Shown: piece after piece, positions 13,301-26,100 of the stretch
How positions within the stretch are numbered: the first letter of the stretch is position 1
How the letters are laid out: each line of letters starts with the position of its first letter
Source: Chromobotia macracanthus
Taxonomy: Eukaryota > Chordata > Actinopteri > Cypriniformes > Botiidae
DNA: 64,000 nt
Reading direction: 5' to 3'
Assembly: GCA_036877525.1 (NCBI GenBank)
Contig: JAZGTH010000013.1
Location: forward strand, 10,776,001-10,840,000
Notes under the pieces: model-generated
Told to the model about the DNA's origin: nothing
Database searches by the model: none
Seen by the model: only the letters and a program-made list of their open reading frames with translations
Made by a program: the position numbers and the translations under genes

Positions 13301-16300
13301 TCAGCCTTGGTAACTGTTTGGTATAAGAAGTCACTTGCAGACACATGTGAGTCAGGAGTCATTTTTGGCATGGGACACACTGGGCTTTCTCTCTCCAGTG
13401 GCACTGGTAATTACCCTTCTGTCCCTCACACTCCCTCCTTACAGCAGCCCTAGAGAGGGCTGGTTTCCCTCTCAACTCTGTTTGCTGTACCTCCTCCCAA
13501 TTCAGACAGTAAGACTTAGTTTGAAAGCCTGACAATTATCATCCAGATGAAGTGATACATAGATCAGAAAAGGAAAGCCCCCCATGGGATTCCAACAGCA
13601 ATGGATCTTCACTGCACATTTGTGATGTGGATGTGTAGGAGCATAGGCACATGTGTGGTTGTAGATGGATGCTTTGCCTAGTTATAAGTTTGCCCAGTGG
13701 TTTTGAACTGGGGGGTTGTGACACAAAACTGAATGGCAGGGTTGTTCTGATAAGCTTACGCACAGCAGGGAGGACTCTGTGGTAATAAGTGTAATAAAAT
13801 GCAATGACCAATATAATTGTGCATTATTAGGACTGCATAATAAATAGGCTTAACTTTAAAGGGATGTCAGCAAACAACCTCTTGCTGTTGATGTAAAAAT
13901 TTGCATGTCCAATCAGACAAAGTTGTCTTATGTCATTTTGTAGATGCTTGCCAAACTCCTGGTTTTATTGTAAATTATTCAATGGTTAGTCCAAGTACAA
14001 AATCATTTCATAATTTCCTTTTTTTTGGCTTTCTACCACAATTTTCACAGTTTGCTGCCTACCTTTCACAATCCAATGTTTTAAATTTAATTTCATTACT
14101 GTTTTTATTGACAGCCCTAGTTTTAATCATTTTTTGGACCACAGTTGGCATATGAATTCTAAAAGTTCTTCTATTACAAAAGAAGAATGAAAGATTCAAA
14201 AAAGTCTCATTTAGTGCTCCTTATTTATTGCTGGAAAGCGCTTTCTTCTGGTGTTCTATTATTAGATTGATAGTGTTCAGCCTTCTCTTATCTTTATCAC
14301 TCTAACATTATTCAGAAATTATAACCTTGTGGTTCATGCAGCCTTTGTGTTGTCCTGCACGCGTAGTTTTATGAGCTGAAAGTGCCACATAATTGCTGTT
14401 ATAGGGTTTAAATCATTAACTTGACCTGATTGATTTGAAATTTCGTTGTACATTACTCTTCAGTAACTGCGATAATTAATACTGTTTTACATTCTATACA
14501 ATGTTAGTCATTTTACATATGTTTGAATACTAGCCAAAAGAGCATTTTTGAAAGATTGGTTTTGAAGATCATTGGTTTATATTCCTGTTATGTTATATTG
14601 TATGTGGTATGTTTGTACTGTATTTCCAGACTTCTAGCTGCAGAATTAAACACCTTTTGCTGTAAAATGTAGATTGGAAAACAATATTTAGTGTATAGAC
14701 TAAGAGGTATCAAACATCACCATTATTGTGGGTTTGTGCTTGTACAAACATACCATGAAACCATGAATTCAGCTATATGTGCTGCTGATTTCAAAAGAGT
14801 TCAGGGAAGCTGCCTATAGTCATGGATATAGCCAGGGTCACCTTTTAGCCATTGTTCTATTGTCCATGAAAACCAAGCTGAAGATGAGAGAATGGCTGTA
14901 TGTGAGGCATTGGGCCACCAGTCAGTGTTAATGATGTGGAACAGTTGTTTATATAAAGTCTCTTTCTTTAGATTCTGTAGCGTATGTCTGCTTGCACTTA
15001 GTCTTAAAAATAGGTTTAAAAAAATAGGAAGACTTTGTGATAGCAGCCAAAAAGGAAAACCTTTATTAGGTAAATGGGGTCAATTGACCTCAGGGCAAGC
15101 CCTTTTTTTTCTAATTTACCTTTGGGGTTTTGACAAATTATCCCCTGAGAATTGGTGAATCAACAGAAAAAACAGGTGGAATAAAAAAATGACCCAAACC
15201 TATTTTTACATTTACATTTAGTCATTTAGCAGACACTTTTATCCAAAGCGACTTACCAAAGGACAAGAGCAATGAACATTTTGTCTTGCAAGCCGACAAG
15301 CCAAGTCTACATAGCTAATTTACAAGCGGACATTGTATTCTGCTACTAGAGAGAGAATGAACTAGAGACAAGGAGATTTTTTTTTTTTGAGGATAGGGTA
15401 GAGCATTAGGGATTAGTCAGGTGTCTGCGAAAGTTGTTTTTTAAAGGTTGTGATGGTCTCAGTGGATCGGGTGGAGGCTGGGAGTTCATGCCACCACAAA
15501 GGAACAGAATAGATGAAAGTTTTACAGATTGATTTGGTGCCTCATTGTGGGGGAACAATCACACGTTGTTCATTGACTGACCGTAGCTTTCGGGAGGGGA
15601 CATATGTGCGGAGAAGTGAGTTGAGGTAGGAGGGAGAGGTTCCGTCCTAAAGGCAAGCGTAAGAGATTTAAATTTGATGCGGGCGGCTACAGGTAGCCAG
15701 TGGAGTGAGGTCAGGAGGGTGTGACATGGGCTGTTTTTGGTTGATTGAAGTCGTGCTGCGGCATTCTGGATCATTTGCAGGGGTTTGGTGGCATTGGCTG
15801 GAAGGCCAGCCCAGAAGGGCATTACAGTAGTCCAGCCTTGATATTACTTGCTTGGACTAGGAGCTGCGTTGTGTGCTTGGACAGGAAGGGTCTGATTTTC
15901 CTGATGTTGTAAAGCACATACGTGCAGGACCGAGAGATTGTTGCAACGTGTGGAGTGAATTTCAGCTGGTCATCTCACCACTCCAAGGTTTCTAACAGAA
16001 CGAGTGGGTGTAAGAGTGTTCTAATGATGGATTGGCCGGTATCATCAGAAGTTCTGTCTTGCTGAGGTTGAGCTGGAGGTGCCATTTTTTCATCCAAGCT
16101 GAGATGTCTAGGAGGCAGGCAGAGATCCGGGCAGCAATGGTGGGGTCGTCGGGCTGAAATGAAAAATGAAGCTGTGTATCATCTGCGTAGCAGTGGTATG
16201 AGAGAATACAATATCCGCTTGTAAATGTAGCTTTGTAGACTTGGCTTGTTGGCTCGCAAGGCAAAATTTTTAATGTTCTCGTCCTTTGTAAGTCGCTTGG

Positions 16301-19300
16301 GTTAAAAGTGTCAGCTAAATGACTAAATGTAAATGTAAAAACAGGTTTGTGTATACACAATGACACAGGCTTCTCTCTCCGAGTAAATGAGGTAATGGGA
16401 TCTTCATGATGTTCCTCTGTTGAGTGACGGATTTAATGATAGGTCTAACACACAACACTTCCCCCTGGGTGGACGTAAACATGTGCCTGTGCACTTTTTC
16501 ACACAGCTGCCCCAACCTCGCCCAAGGCTGCAGACACTCCATTAGGAATGACAGCTGTGACTATATTTAACTAATTCATGATCAACCAGTTCTCCCTGAA
16601 GCATGCCTGCTAATAATGCTCTCATGTCTTTCTCAGGAACCGTGGGCGAGGAAAAGCTCTGGTGGAGGATGAAGACAGCACAGATGGAATGGAGACCACA
16701 GAAACAGGAAGCACAAAGGAAACAGGTAAATGCAGCTCTGCCTTTCTCTGCTTTTTCAGATCCAGCTCACTAAACTCATGTGTACTAAATCGTTGCAGGT
16801 TATAAAGATGTTTTAATCAGGTGCAAAATGTGCTGAATTAAGACACTGTCATTCTTTACAGTCCAAGCACACCACTTTATTTAATTAGTGTTATTATAGA
16901 TTGTGCCTTATTCATAAAAGTCAGTGTCATTGGCCTTAAAGAGACAGGTGTCTAGATCACAGTGGTGGAGTGATACTGTAGATTCACACTAAACTGTGCT
17001 AGATCACTGTAGTCTGCTTTTGACATGTAGCATCCTGCAAAATGCATTCAGGACAATTTTTTGAGCCTGTTAACAGTATTTGTAATTTTTTTTACGTTTT
17101 TAGGGGTGGGAGTCAACAGTATCTTATAATATTGTATTTGTTCTGTATAAGGTATAGTTTTTAAAACAAACTGAGTGTGTGTTGATATAATGCTACAGTA
17201 TGTTTTGCATGTATGCTCAGAATGCTTGCTCAGAATGATGGTCAGCATCACACAAAAATCCTGGAATGCAGTGCAGTGAGCTTTGTAAAAAATCCAAGAT
17301 GGCTGACAAAGAGGGACTGTCCAAATACCCACATTTGCGGCCTTTGTTCTTGACCGGTTATCTACTTATCAGACATATTTCCTGCACTCTGTTTTTTGGT
17401 TTATTAGTACATCACCGATTCCAGCCCTGCTTTGTACCTGACAGGCTAAAATATTGCAATAATTATAAATTTCTCTCACCACCCCAATTATTTTAAGAGA
17501 GTCAGGTGTGAAAACAATGCAAACAGCACAGATTCATTCTTAGAAATTGCCCACTTATTTTCTAACTTTCACATGCTTTTCTGGCTTCACCTTCCACCAC
17601 TTACCTTCTTCAACCATCTCTTCCACCACCTTTCCCTTCACTTTCCTGTGTCAGTCTTTTCTTTCAGCCATCACATCCAACTTCTTTAGGAGCGAGAAAG
17701 GCAGAACCCCCTCTGAAGCAGCTGAGGCTGTTCCAATGATTAACAAAATCTCAATGTGGAGCCCTGAATTGATTTTCTTTCCCAGCTGTGCAGTCAATCT
17801 TACTCAAACTTCAGCTGGTTGAGGAGGAGCTTCTTAAGAAGCTTGGTCGTCCAAGCTCCCAAAGTGTGTGATTGAGGTTTACAGCAGCCAGTGGAGGTTA
17901 ATGCCCTCCAAAAAGCCTAAATCTCATTGTGTGCATTTTCCCCTCATTTTCTGGTCCCTTTTGGCTGCTTGTGACCATGCATGATTTCTTAGAACTTGGC
18001 TTAAGTTCACAGTCGACTTGATTATTACTTGTTTCGGGTGTGATTGTGTTTAGACTGGTTTGAACTTTGATGTGGCCATTTAGTTAGCTGTTGCCTTGCT
18101 AAGGCAAACATCTTTTAATTGGTCATACATAGTGTTATGGATTTGTTCAAACCAAAAGAATATTTTGTCGATTGGCTGGTCTGTATTTCTGTAGTGTAAC
18201 ACTGGGTTGCCCCGTCCACTGTAAACAAACATTTGTTCAAATCCTGCTCCACAAATGTCAGTGGATACTTCTGGAAAGCAGTTAGGACACAGAGATATTA
18301 GTATAAGCATTAACTTTTTGCAAGTAATTTCCCACAACATTGCTTTGCATACTTTGTGCTGTGTACATTAATGATACAGCAGGTCTTTTAACTTGCTGAG
18401 TAGTAATGGAATAATACTTTCTAAAGCAATAAACTTTCACTTTGTAAATGATAAAATGGCTGAAAATTCCTGTAGACTTTATAGATTCTAGACATTGAAA
18501 AAGGGATTCAAGCTGTATCTAGGGATCTGCTTATTACAGAGGCTGGGGGGTAGGCAGTTCTGCTTTGGGACCATAATCAACCAACTTCCAAACATCCTAG
18601 TAATGTCCTAACTAACACATAGAACACCCTAGCAATGCCTTAGCAACAAGCTACACTGGGGACATTGTACATAACACCCTAGCATTGTGATTTTTTGTAC
18701 AGCCAAGCCATTTATAATTCTTCTTATCCTGAAGTAGTAAATCTTAAAGTTTGAAGGTGAAATGTTGAAGTTTGAATGAAGCTTTCGGTACATGTGTAAG
18801 ATTAAACCGCAGTGAATAAGATGAATGCAGGAGGTGGTTGAGTGCAGCTGTGGTTTCAATGCGGTCTGTTTTAAACCACAGCACGGTCCCGGCTTGCTCT
18901 GTGCTCTTAGTCACAGGTGACTCACACCTCTAATTGTCTACGCTGTGTATGTTCTAAAGCAACAGTTTCTCTCCTATTAAGACATAGCACATGTGCTCTC
19001 CATATTTTTTCTTAATCCATATTTTTTCTTAATCAAAGCGAAATGTGTTTGCGTTTGAAGGAACAAAAAAAGTAACTCAGTACATAACATACGTAACCAG
19101 TATTTTGCATCAACAGTGTACCTATGTACAGTTCTAATTAACTGAATATGGCAAATCACCTCACCCTAATGATGTAAGTTAAATGACAATATGTCTTCAA
19201 AATTTTCGTGATTATTATACATTTTCATACATTTCGTTATATCTCTTGACCACTAGGAGGTGCTGACCTAAAACTCTACAGGTCATCTCAGCACATTGCC

Positions 19301-21992
19301 TCGATGAACCGAGTTCCATAACGACACGTTCATGTGTTAGAGCATTTTATGACAAAATTTAAAATGCCAGATTTAATTGGATATCATTTGACTTGCCGTT
19401 GCTCAAGGAATCTTAGCAGACCATCCTTATGATTCTAGTACAATGCATTCAAAAGGTATTAGCAAAAATAGGTATTTTTTTCTATCTTTGCACCAATAGG
19501 TAGCACTGTGATGAAACAGTACATGTACACTTAGGTCATGCCTGTGATGACATATACGAAGTTTGGTGTCAATACACCAAATCGTTTCAAAGGTACAGCC
19601 TCACGTCTATTATTATATCACGTGACGAACGTCAAATTTAGAAACCAACAGAAGCACGGATCAAAATGAATGGTAGAGATTGCTTTTGTTTGCTGCCCAC
19701 CAGAGTCTCACCATTATCGAATGCGTCAAGGTTTGATAACATTAAACTTCAGACAAATCTTCTTGCGTGTGTCCGTTTTCATTGAGTCTTGACTGTTGTA
19801 CAATCTGACATTAGTAACAACTGAGATCCATCAGTGTGACATGACTTAAATCTGTGATCATGTGCGTACACTCTGAGAAGCAACAATTGTAAAGGACTAT
19901 GAAAACAATGTGTGCCCGGATAAATAAAGTCATTGTTCTTCTAAGCACTGTGGATTACAATGATGAGAGTAAATTTCTGAAGATGTTTCTATATTTAAAC
20001 TGGAAAACAAAATAAACCAAAAATACTGGTTAGGACTGGTTGTTGCCATTCTGTCAATTGTTGGCTCTAAACAATTATTAAACTATTGACTATCCATGTG
20101 GATAAATTGTTTATATCAGTGCGTCTCTCATTCATGTTCACAAATCTCTGTGTGTCTGTCATCAGTCTATAAAGGGCAGCCAGAGGAGGTGGAGGACACC
20201 GCTGCCATTGCAGTTCCAGAAAGGGGGGAGGAAGAGGAGCAGTTTTCATCACCTCTTCCTGCGAGCTGTGAGACGGGGGCGGCACAAACATCATCAGCCT
20301 TGGGAAAAGCTAAAAGCAGGTCAGAGCAGCATCCTCTTGCTCGGCTGAGTCACCTCTTGCGTGGGAAGAGCGCTTGCACATTTTGCTGTGAACGCAAAAT
20401 GCGCAATGGTTCATGAATGGTTTTGTGTTTTGAGTCTTTTGTGTCTTTTCAGCGATATGTCAAAAGGGAAAGAAGAACAGTAACTGTAAATGATAACAGA
20501 TCTGTTGACATGTCTGTTTGTGTGTTTTTGCCTGTGTGTGTGTTGCTGATGTCTACTTATCTATCTTTTTAGTAGACATGGGCTCATGATCAGGCTTAAC
20601 ACAAGAGCATTATGGGTAAGGAAGACTGCAGCATAGGAGCACAGGAATAAGTGCTGCTATGTTACAGCTCTCAGGAGTTCAGATTTCACTGTGTTTACTG
20701 TTACAAGAGCACAAAAACCATGTTAAATGTAGACGTACAGCATTAGAATGGATCCCAGTTATATTAGCTGTGTTCAGAATAGCTATTTACATAGCTCATA
20801 CTTTACAATAAGACATATGTATGCTGTGCACAGTGAAATTTTTGTGGGATTCCTGAATGGCCCTTCTATAGAAGCCAAAATGTGCAGTATATAAAAGAGC
20901 ACATTGCTTGGAAAATCCCACAATCCAATGCATTCAGTCATTCAGCATGGAATACTGGCTGTTTTTTAAATAGCAAATGCAACATTATGCATTATGTATT
21001 GCTAAATATTACAAACGGTAGTATGCTACATTGTAGTCACATGCACTGATCAAGTTACATCTAAAGAGGCATGTAGTTATCATCTTGAAGACAGATGCTG
21101 CTATTTTGCATTTTTAATCAAATATTGTATAGTTTTTAAGGTCATGTGAAACAATGCTGCATACAGTACTTGTGTTGTATGTATCGTGTGCCGTTTAATT
21201 CTGTTTTCTAAAAATTGTCAGTGCATTCTATATGTACAGCTAAGTATATAGTCACAAAAATCTTCTACTTGAAGTCAAATCTCTGTGTGTTTGTGTGTGT
21301 GCCTCTGTCTGTTTGCTTATGCCACTAGCTGAATGCTCCTCAATGTTGATGTTACATTATGAATTTAAGGTTCCCTTGCCACATGCACAAACCACTGTCC
21401 AAACAGTTTACTCATCATGGTATCAGGCATCTTGTAGAGGAAAGGTTGTTAACAGACTCTGTAACAGAGGCTGATGGTATGAGGTCTGATAAATATTTAC
21501 CACTTAACTGGGGCTCTTGCTGTACTATAAGCCACTCAGTTAGCAGCCTCACTGACAGCATCACTGACCCAAAGAGCCTAATTGGGGTCCACTGCTGATA
21601 ATAAGAGAAGTTTGATTTAATTCAAAGGCGTAATTCATTTCACTGTATCATACAAAAGACAAGCAACTCAAAAGCTTCTGCCACTTAATGCCACTTAAAC
21701 ATGTTAACAGATGAATGCATGGTTGGAAAATCATCATTTTCTAAAGAATTTTTGATAAGGTATTGTAGTGGTTGAAGGCCTGTCAAACTCTTAGGCCTGT
21801 TTCACACCGCACATGTATCAAGTATGATGCAGTGCATATTTTAATCTGCCCCATGTTAACATTAGAGCTTTCACACTGTATATAGATGTGGTGCATACAG
21901 TCTGTTCAAGATGCGGTGCAGCGATTGTTTTGGCAGCGAGTCTATTTTTGCTGTATTACTAACGCTCAATTAAAGTGACATTGATTATGGTC

Positions 21993-22067
<75 letters not shown>

Positions 22068-22858
22068 TACATTTGAATAGTAGACATAATGGATGACGCA
22101 ACGTCTAATCATTGAGGTAGAACAACAAAAAGCTCTGTATGATCCATAAACTACACTGGTAATAAAATAAGCTTCTTGACAAAATGTATTTTGAAATCAA
22201 AATAAAGTAATGTGAACTTTCCTATTATACAATTTCTCTACACAAATCACAGATCAGCTACGTGCTGCAAACACAGCCGGTGTGAAAGCACAACACATAC
22301 GCCCGCCCTACTCTTTGCATTTGTGCTGGATATGCACAACATACGTACTGGATACACGTGCGGTGTGAAACAGTTAGAGTATATTGAGTGACTAGCAATG
22401 GTCATAGCTGTGTGCTGTGGTGCAAAGACGTAAAAGCAGTCACTCTAAAGGTAATTAAAGGTAAAATGCCTAATTCCTCAAAGTGTGTAATACTTTTTTT
22501 CCATACTAGCTTAATATGCAGGGACTAAAATTAAACCATTCATACATTGTTTTCTCAAAATAATATAAACTCTGTGGCGCTATCAAAATGTTGCGTTGTT
22601 GGAGTCTCCCAAAAAGCCTGTCGGTGGATTAATTGCAAGATGACACACAAATATTGCAATGTTGCAATTGTAATTTTTGACAGTAAATATTTAAGCAAAG
22701 CTTCAAGGTTAAAATAATTTGTATTTTTAACAAAATGTAAGGTTAGTCTACGACAATGGTGGACTTTTTATTTTGTTACTGTAAGTATATTTGTCTGAAC
22801 TTAAATTAATATATTATTAAATATTAACATAAATATGTCTCTCTATCTTTATAATTAT

Positions 22859-22948
<90 letters not shown>

Positions 22949-23000
22949 CATATATATATACATATATATATATATACACGTGTATATATGTGTATATATA

Positions 23001-23031
<31 letters not shown>

Positions 23032-23105
23032 GTATATGTATATATATGTATATGTACATATATATACATATATACGTTTATATACACATATATAGAGAGA
23101 GAGAG

Positions 23106-23136
<31 letters not shown>

Positions 23137-26100
23137 GACACAATATAAACACTTGAAGAAACCTGCCTGCAAAGCTACCTGAAAAGCTATGTGCATGTTT
23201 TACAAAAACATGCACATAGGACAAAAGAGGACAAAAGAGGTCTTAACCAGAGGGTGTTCACACTAAATATTTATTTGATTTAGTTATTAGAAGTTAATTG
23301 ATAAAATCTATTTATGACATTATTTTTGAAAGCATTCCCACTTTACAGCATTTTTAAACAAGTGGCTCAAATTTTTCAAAGCACTGTAGCATTACAGGCA
23401 GGTTTCTTCAAGTGTCTTGGAGACGCTGCCACAGTTCTTCTAGATGTGGTCTGTCTACGTTTTTTCTGTTGGTTCATAATGTAATCACAGATAGACTCGA
23501 TGATTGTGAGATCAGATCTCTCTGTGGAGCACTGGCTGTTGTCAGTCTCCTTGTGCATACAAAAATCTCACTGGATTATTACAATAAATGGCAAAAAGAA
23601 TGTTTGGAAATGTAAATTTATAATTCCTACAAACACTACAACAAAAGATGTAAATGACTTGCTTAAAACCATGTTTGGGTGTGAAAATACTGCCTAAGAA
23701 AATGTGTCCAAGACTTCTGCACAGTACTGTATTTTTAGGTGTGAAAATACTTATGTGCCTAAGACTTTTGCAGAGTACTGTGTGTATATATCTGCTAATC
23801 TGCTGTTGTATGATTGTATCGTTAAATAATAAAGTTGAATGATATTATCCTGTATTGCATTGTTACTCTTTAAAGATTTTGAGGGTGTTGATTATAATTT
23901 GCTGTAAACATTTTAAAGGGGTCATGACATTTATTTTATTTTGTTTCCCTAACATACGTAAATGCTTTTGTTATAGATAAGAAGAATGTTTTAAGCTATG
24001 AAACCTGCAGTATGTATTAATGATACCAAAACCTCTTATATGTCAAAAGATTAAGGGAAATTAGATTCCTCATCATGACCCTTTTAAAGAACAGAATTCG
24101 CGTTTAAGTTTTAACAGTAAAACAGAGCAACAGTAATGGGTGATTTACAGAAATGAGTTGCTATGGAATCAGGAATTAACTAATATAGTTGTGACATTGT
24201 CAGCCAGTTTCTGAATGTTGCATAAAAATCTTGCTACAGCTCCCTAGCATCTTACATTTCTACGTTGTTACGATGTTGGCAGCACATAAAGCGGACTGTT
24301 GCCACCGTTGCATAATTTGATTATTTTTATTTTAAAGTTGTAAGGTAGAAGTTACTCCTAATATTGCTGGGGGCATTTTCATGGTTGAATCTGTAATGTC
24401 GGAATATTATGTGTAGCTATATTTAAATGTTAGCGTGAAACTGTTCCTCATTTTGATTCTAGTGAGGCTATAATGGAGTGTAGCTTAATTGTTAAAAATT
24501 TTCCCATGTTCAGCAAGTAAAAAAAAAAAAAAAGATATGCCATGTGTGAATTCTGACACACATTTTGGTGTTTGTTAATAAGGAACTTAAGGTTTTTGGC
24601 ATAAAGCACCAAGTGGTTTTCTTTTGAGCTATGAATGTCACATAATCTTTCACTTGGGGGATATGATGTTATTCCTTGCTCAAAAAACAACAAACCAGTC
24701 TATGCTGGTCTCCAAGCCTGGTTTGCTGATTGTTGAGTATTTTTTTGCCATATTTCATCTGGTCAGGCAGGATGACCATAAGTCCACTCAGAAACATAAC
24801 ATTTACAATCTCTTTAATTTGTTAATTGTGATCTTCTTGTCCCTTCATAGCGAACAGCTCTGTGCCTTCTGTTACTGTGGCAGCCGAAGCTTACTGGGGC
24901 AGGGGGATCTGAAGCCATTCAGGGTCACACACGGAAATGACCATCCACTCTACCGACAATCCTCAAAAGAGGAGGTTTATGACCATGATAACAAGAGCGA
25001 GTCTGCCAGCCAATCAGGGAGGTGCAAGGGCCCAGAGAGGTAAGCTGATTGGCCAGTGTGCACGAGGTTGTTGTTTTAAGATGCAAAATCAGATGTGTAG
25101 CGTACTGTTTATATGAGCTCAGATAAAATGGGACTTTTTCTTACGGCAACTTTAAAATTCTTTTAAATAAAGAGATAAAAGGCTTAGTACTGTTCAGTGT
25201 GTGAGACAAATATCCAAATAATAAGTTTTATATAACATATTATGTATTATAGAATACTGTGTACTGTATTTTATATTGGACATATAGACATAATACTGTA
25301 TGCTGTATAAAAGCCTGGATAATATTCTCAATATTCAGCCCTTTTGATAATGGTGGGTGTTTTTTTCATTCAGAGGAACCATCATTTGAGGAACAATGTA
25401 AAAGTAGTCTAATGAGGCAGACTTAAGGAAGCAAAACAGTGCATGTTATTGTGTCCTAATGTCATTGTGATATTCATGACATTGCTTAGTTTTATCTTAT
25501 CAGGAAAGTTAGTGCTTTTGTTTTATATTAGATATTAGTAAAAAAATTGTTGCCACTTCCATACAGCGTAAGGCAGGTTTTACAGAAAGGATTACGCTAA
25601 CACTTACCTGCACTTACGTGTCATTCAGAGCGTTACATTGAAAGCCAAACTACATTATACTCATTTAAAATCATGTCTTGCCCTGGTTTATGTAAGACAT
25701 GATTATAAATAAAAGTAAAAATAATATCTTTCCATATCTTGGTAAAAGATATCATTTAAAATGCAACCCTAAATAAACCCAATAATGCAGTATAAACCAA
25801 ATAAATGAGAATCATATGGCCTGTGCTCCATTCACAACGGTGTAATCATGTACCCGGCTGTTGGCTGTTTGCTTTTCATATGTTGCTTTCTGCAAGCATT
25901 CTCTCATTCCCCTGCAGCTATTAGGAGTCACATAGAGTGAAATGTGAGATGCTGGCCCCAGCGTGCGCTCAGCCCAACAAAGGGCCCTCTCGCGCAGCTG
26001 CCTAATTTGTCTTGGCTCTTTGGAGCCAAATCATCCATCTCCCAGGGGCCCATGTGACGTAATGTGCTGCCAGTCTGATGCTGGTGGTTAGCTAGTCCTG

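Larger units (their letters stand above)
7368..16636 (+). other. kmt2c: Intron 2 (9.3 kb)
   Basis: The largest intron in the window. I see no exon that fits the frame. It carries several dispersed repeats annotated separately (8405-8555, 9395-9890, 10615-11215, 12325-12420, 15193-16345) and a near-perfect palindrome at 11807-11834. Stretches such as 7470-8400 and 13000-15180 are ordinary AT-rich sequence. Confidence 0.6.
16726..20165 (+). other. kmt2c: Intron 3
   Basis: AT-rich, without supported coding sequence. It contains a pyrimidine-rich run (about 17540-17665) and two dispersed repeats (18575-18690, 19225-19620), annotated separately. Confidence 0.6.
20320..24850 (+). other. kmt2c: Intron 4
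   Basis: It contains a MITE (21797-22373), long dinucleotide repeats (22861-23140), a Tc1-like remnant (23140-23790) and a second MITE (23911-24088). The rest is AT-rich sequence with no exon that fits. Confidence 0.6.

Noticed and set aside
15559..16366. Minus-strand reverse-transcriptase-like frames as a functional gene
   Set aside because: They are broken pieces of an L2-type LINE with missing parts and stops.
22817..23196. Several frames of 80-113 codons rich in Ile, Tyr, Arg and Glu
   Set aside because: They are translations of TA, TC and GA dinucleotide repeats.
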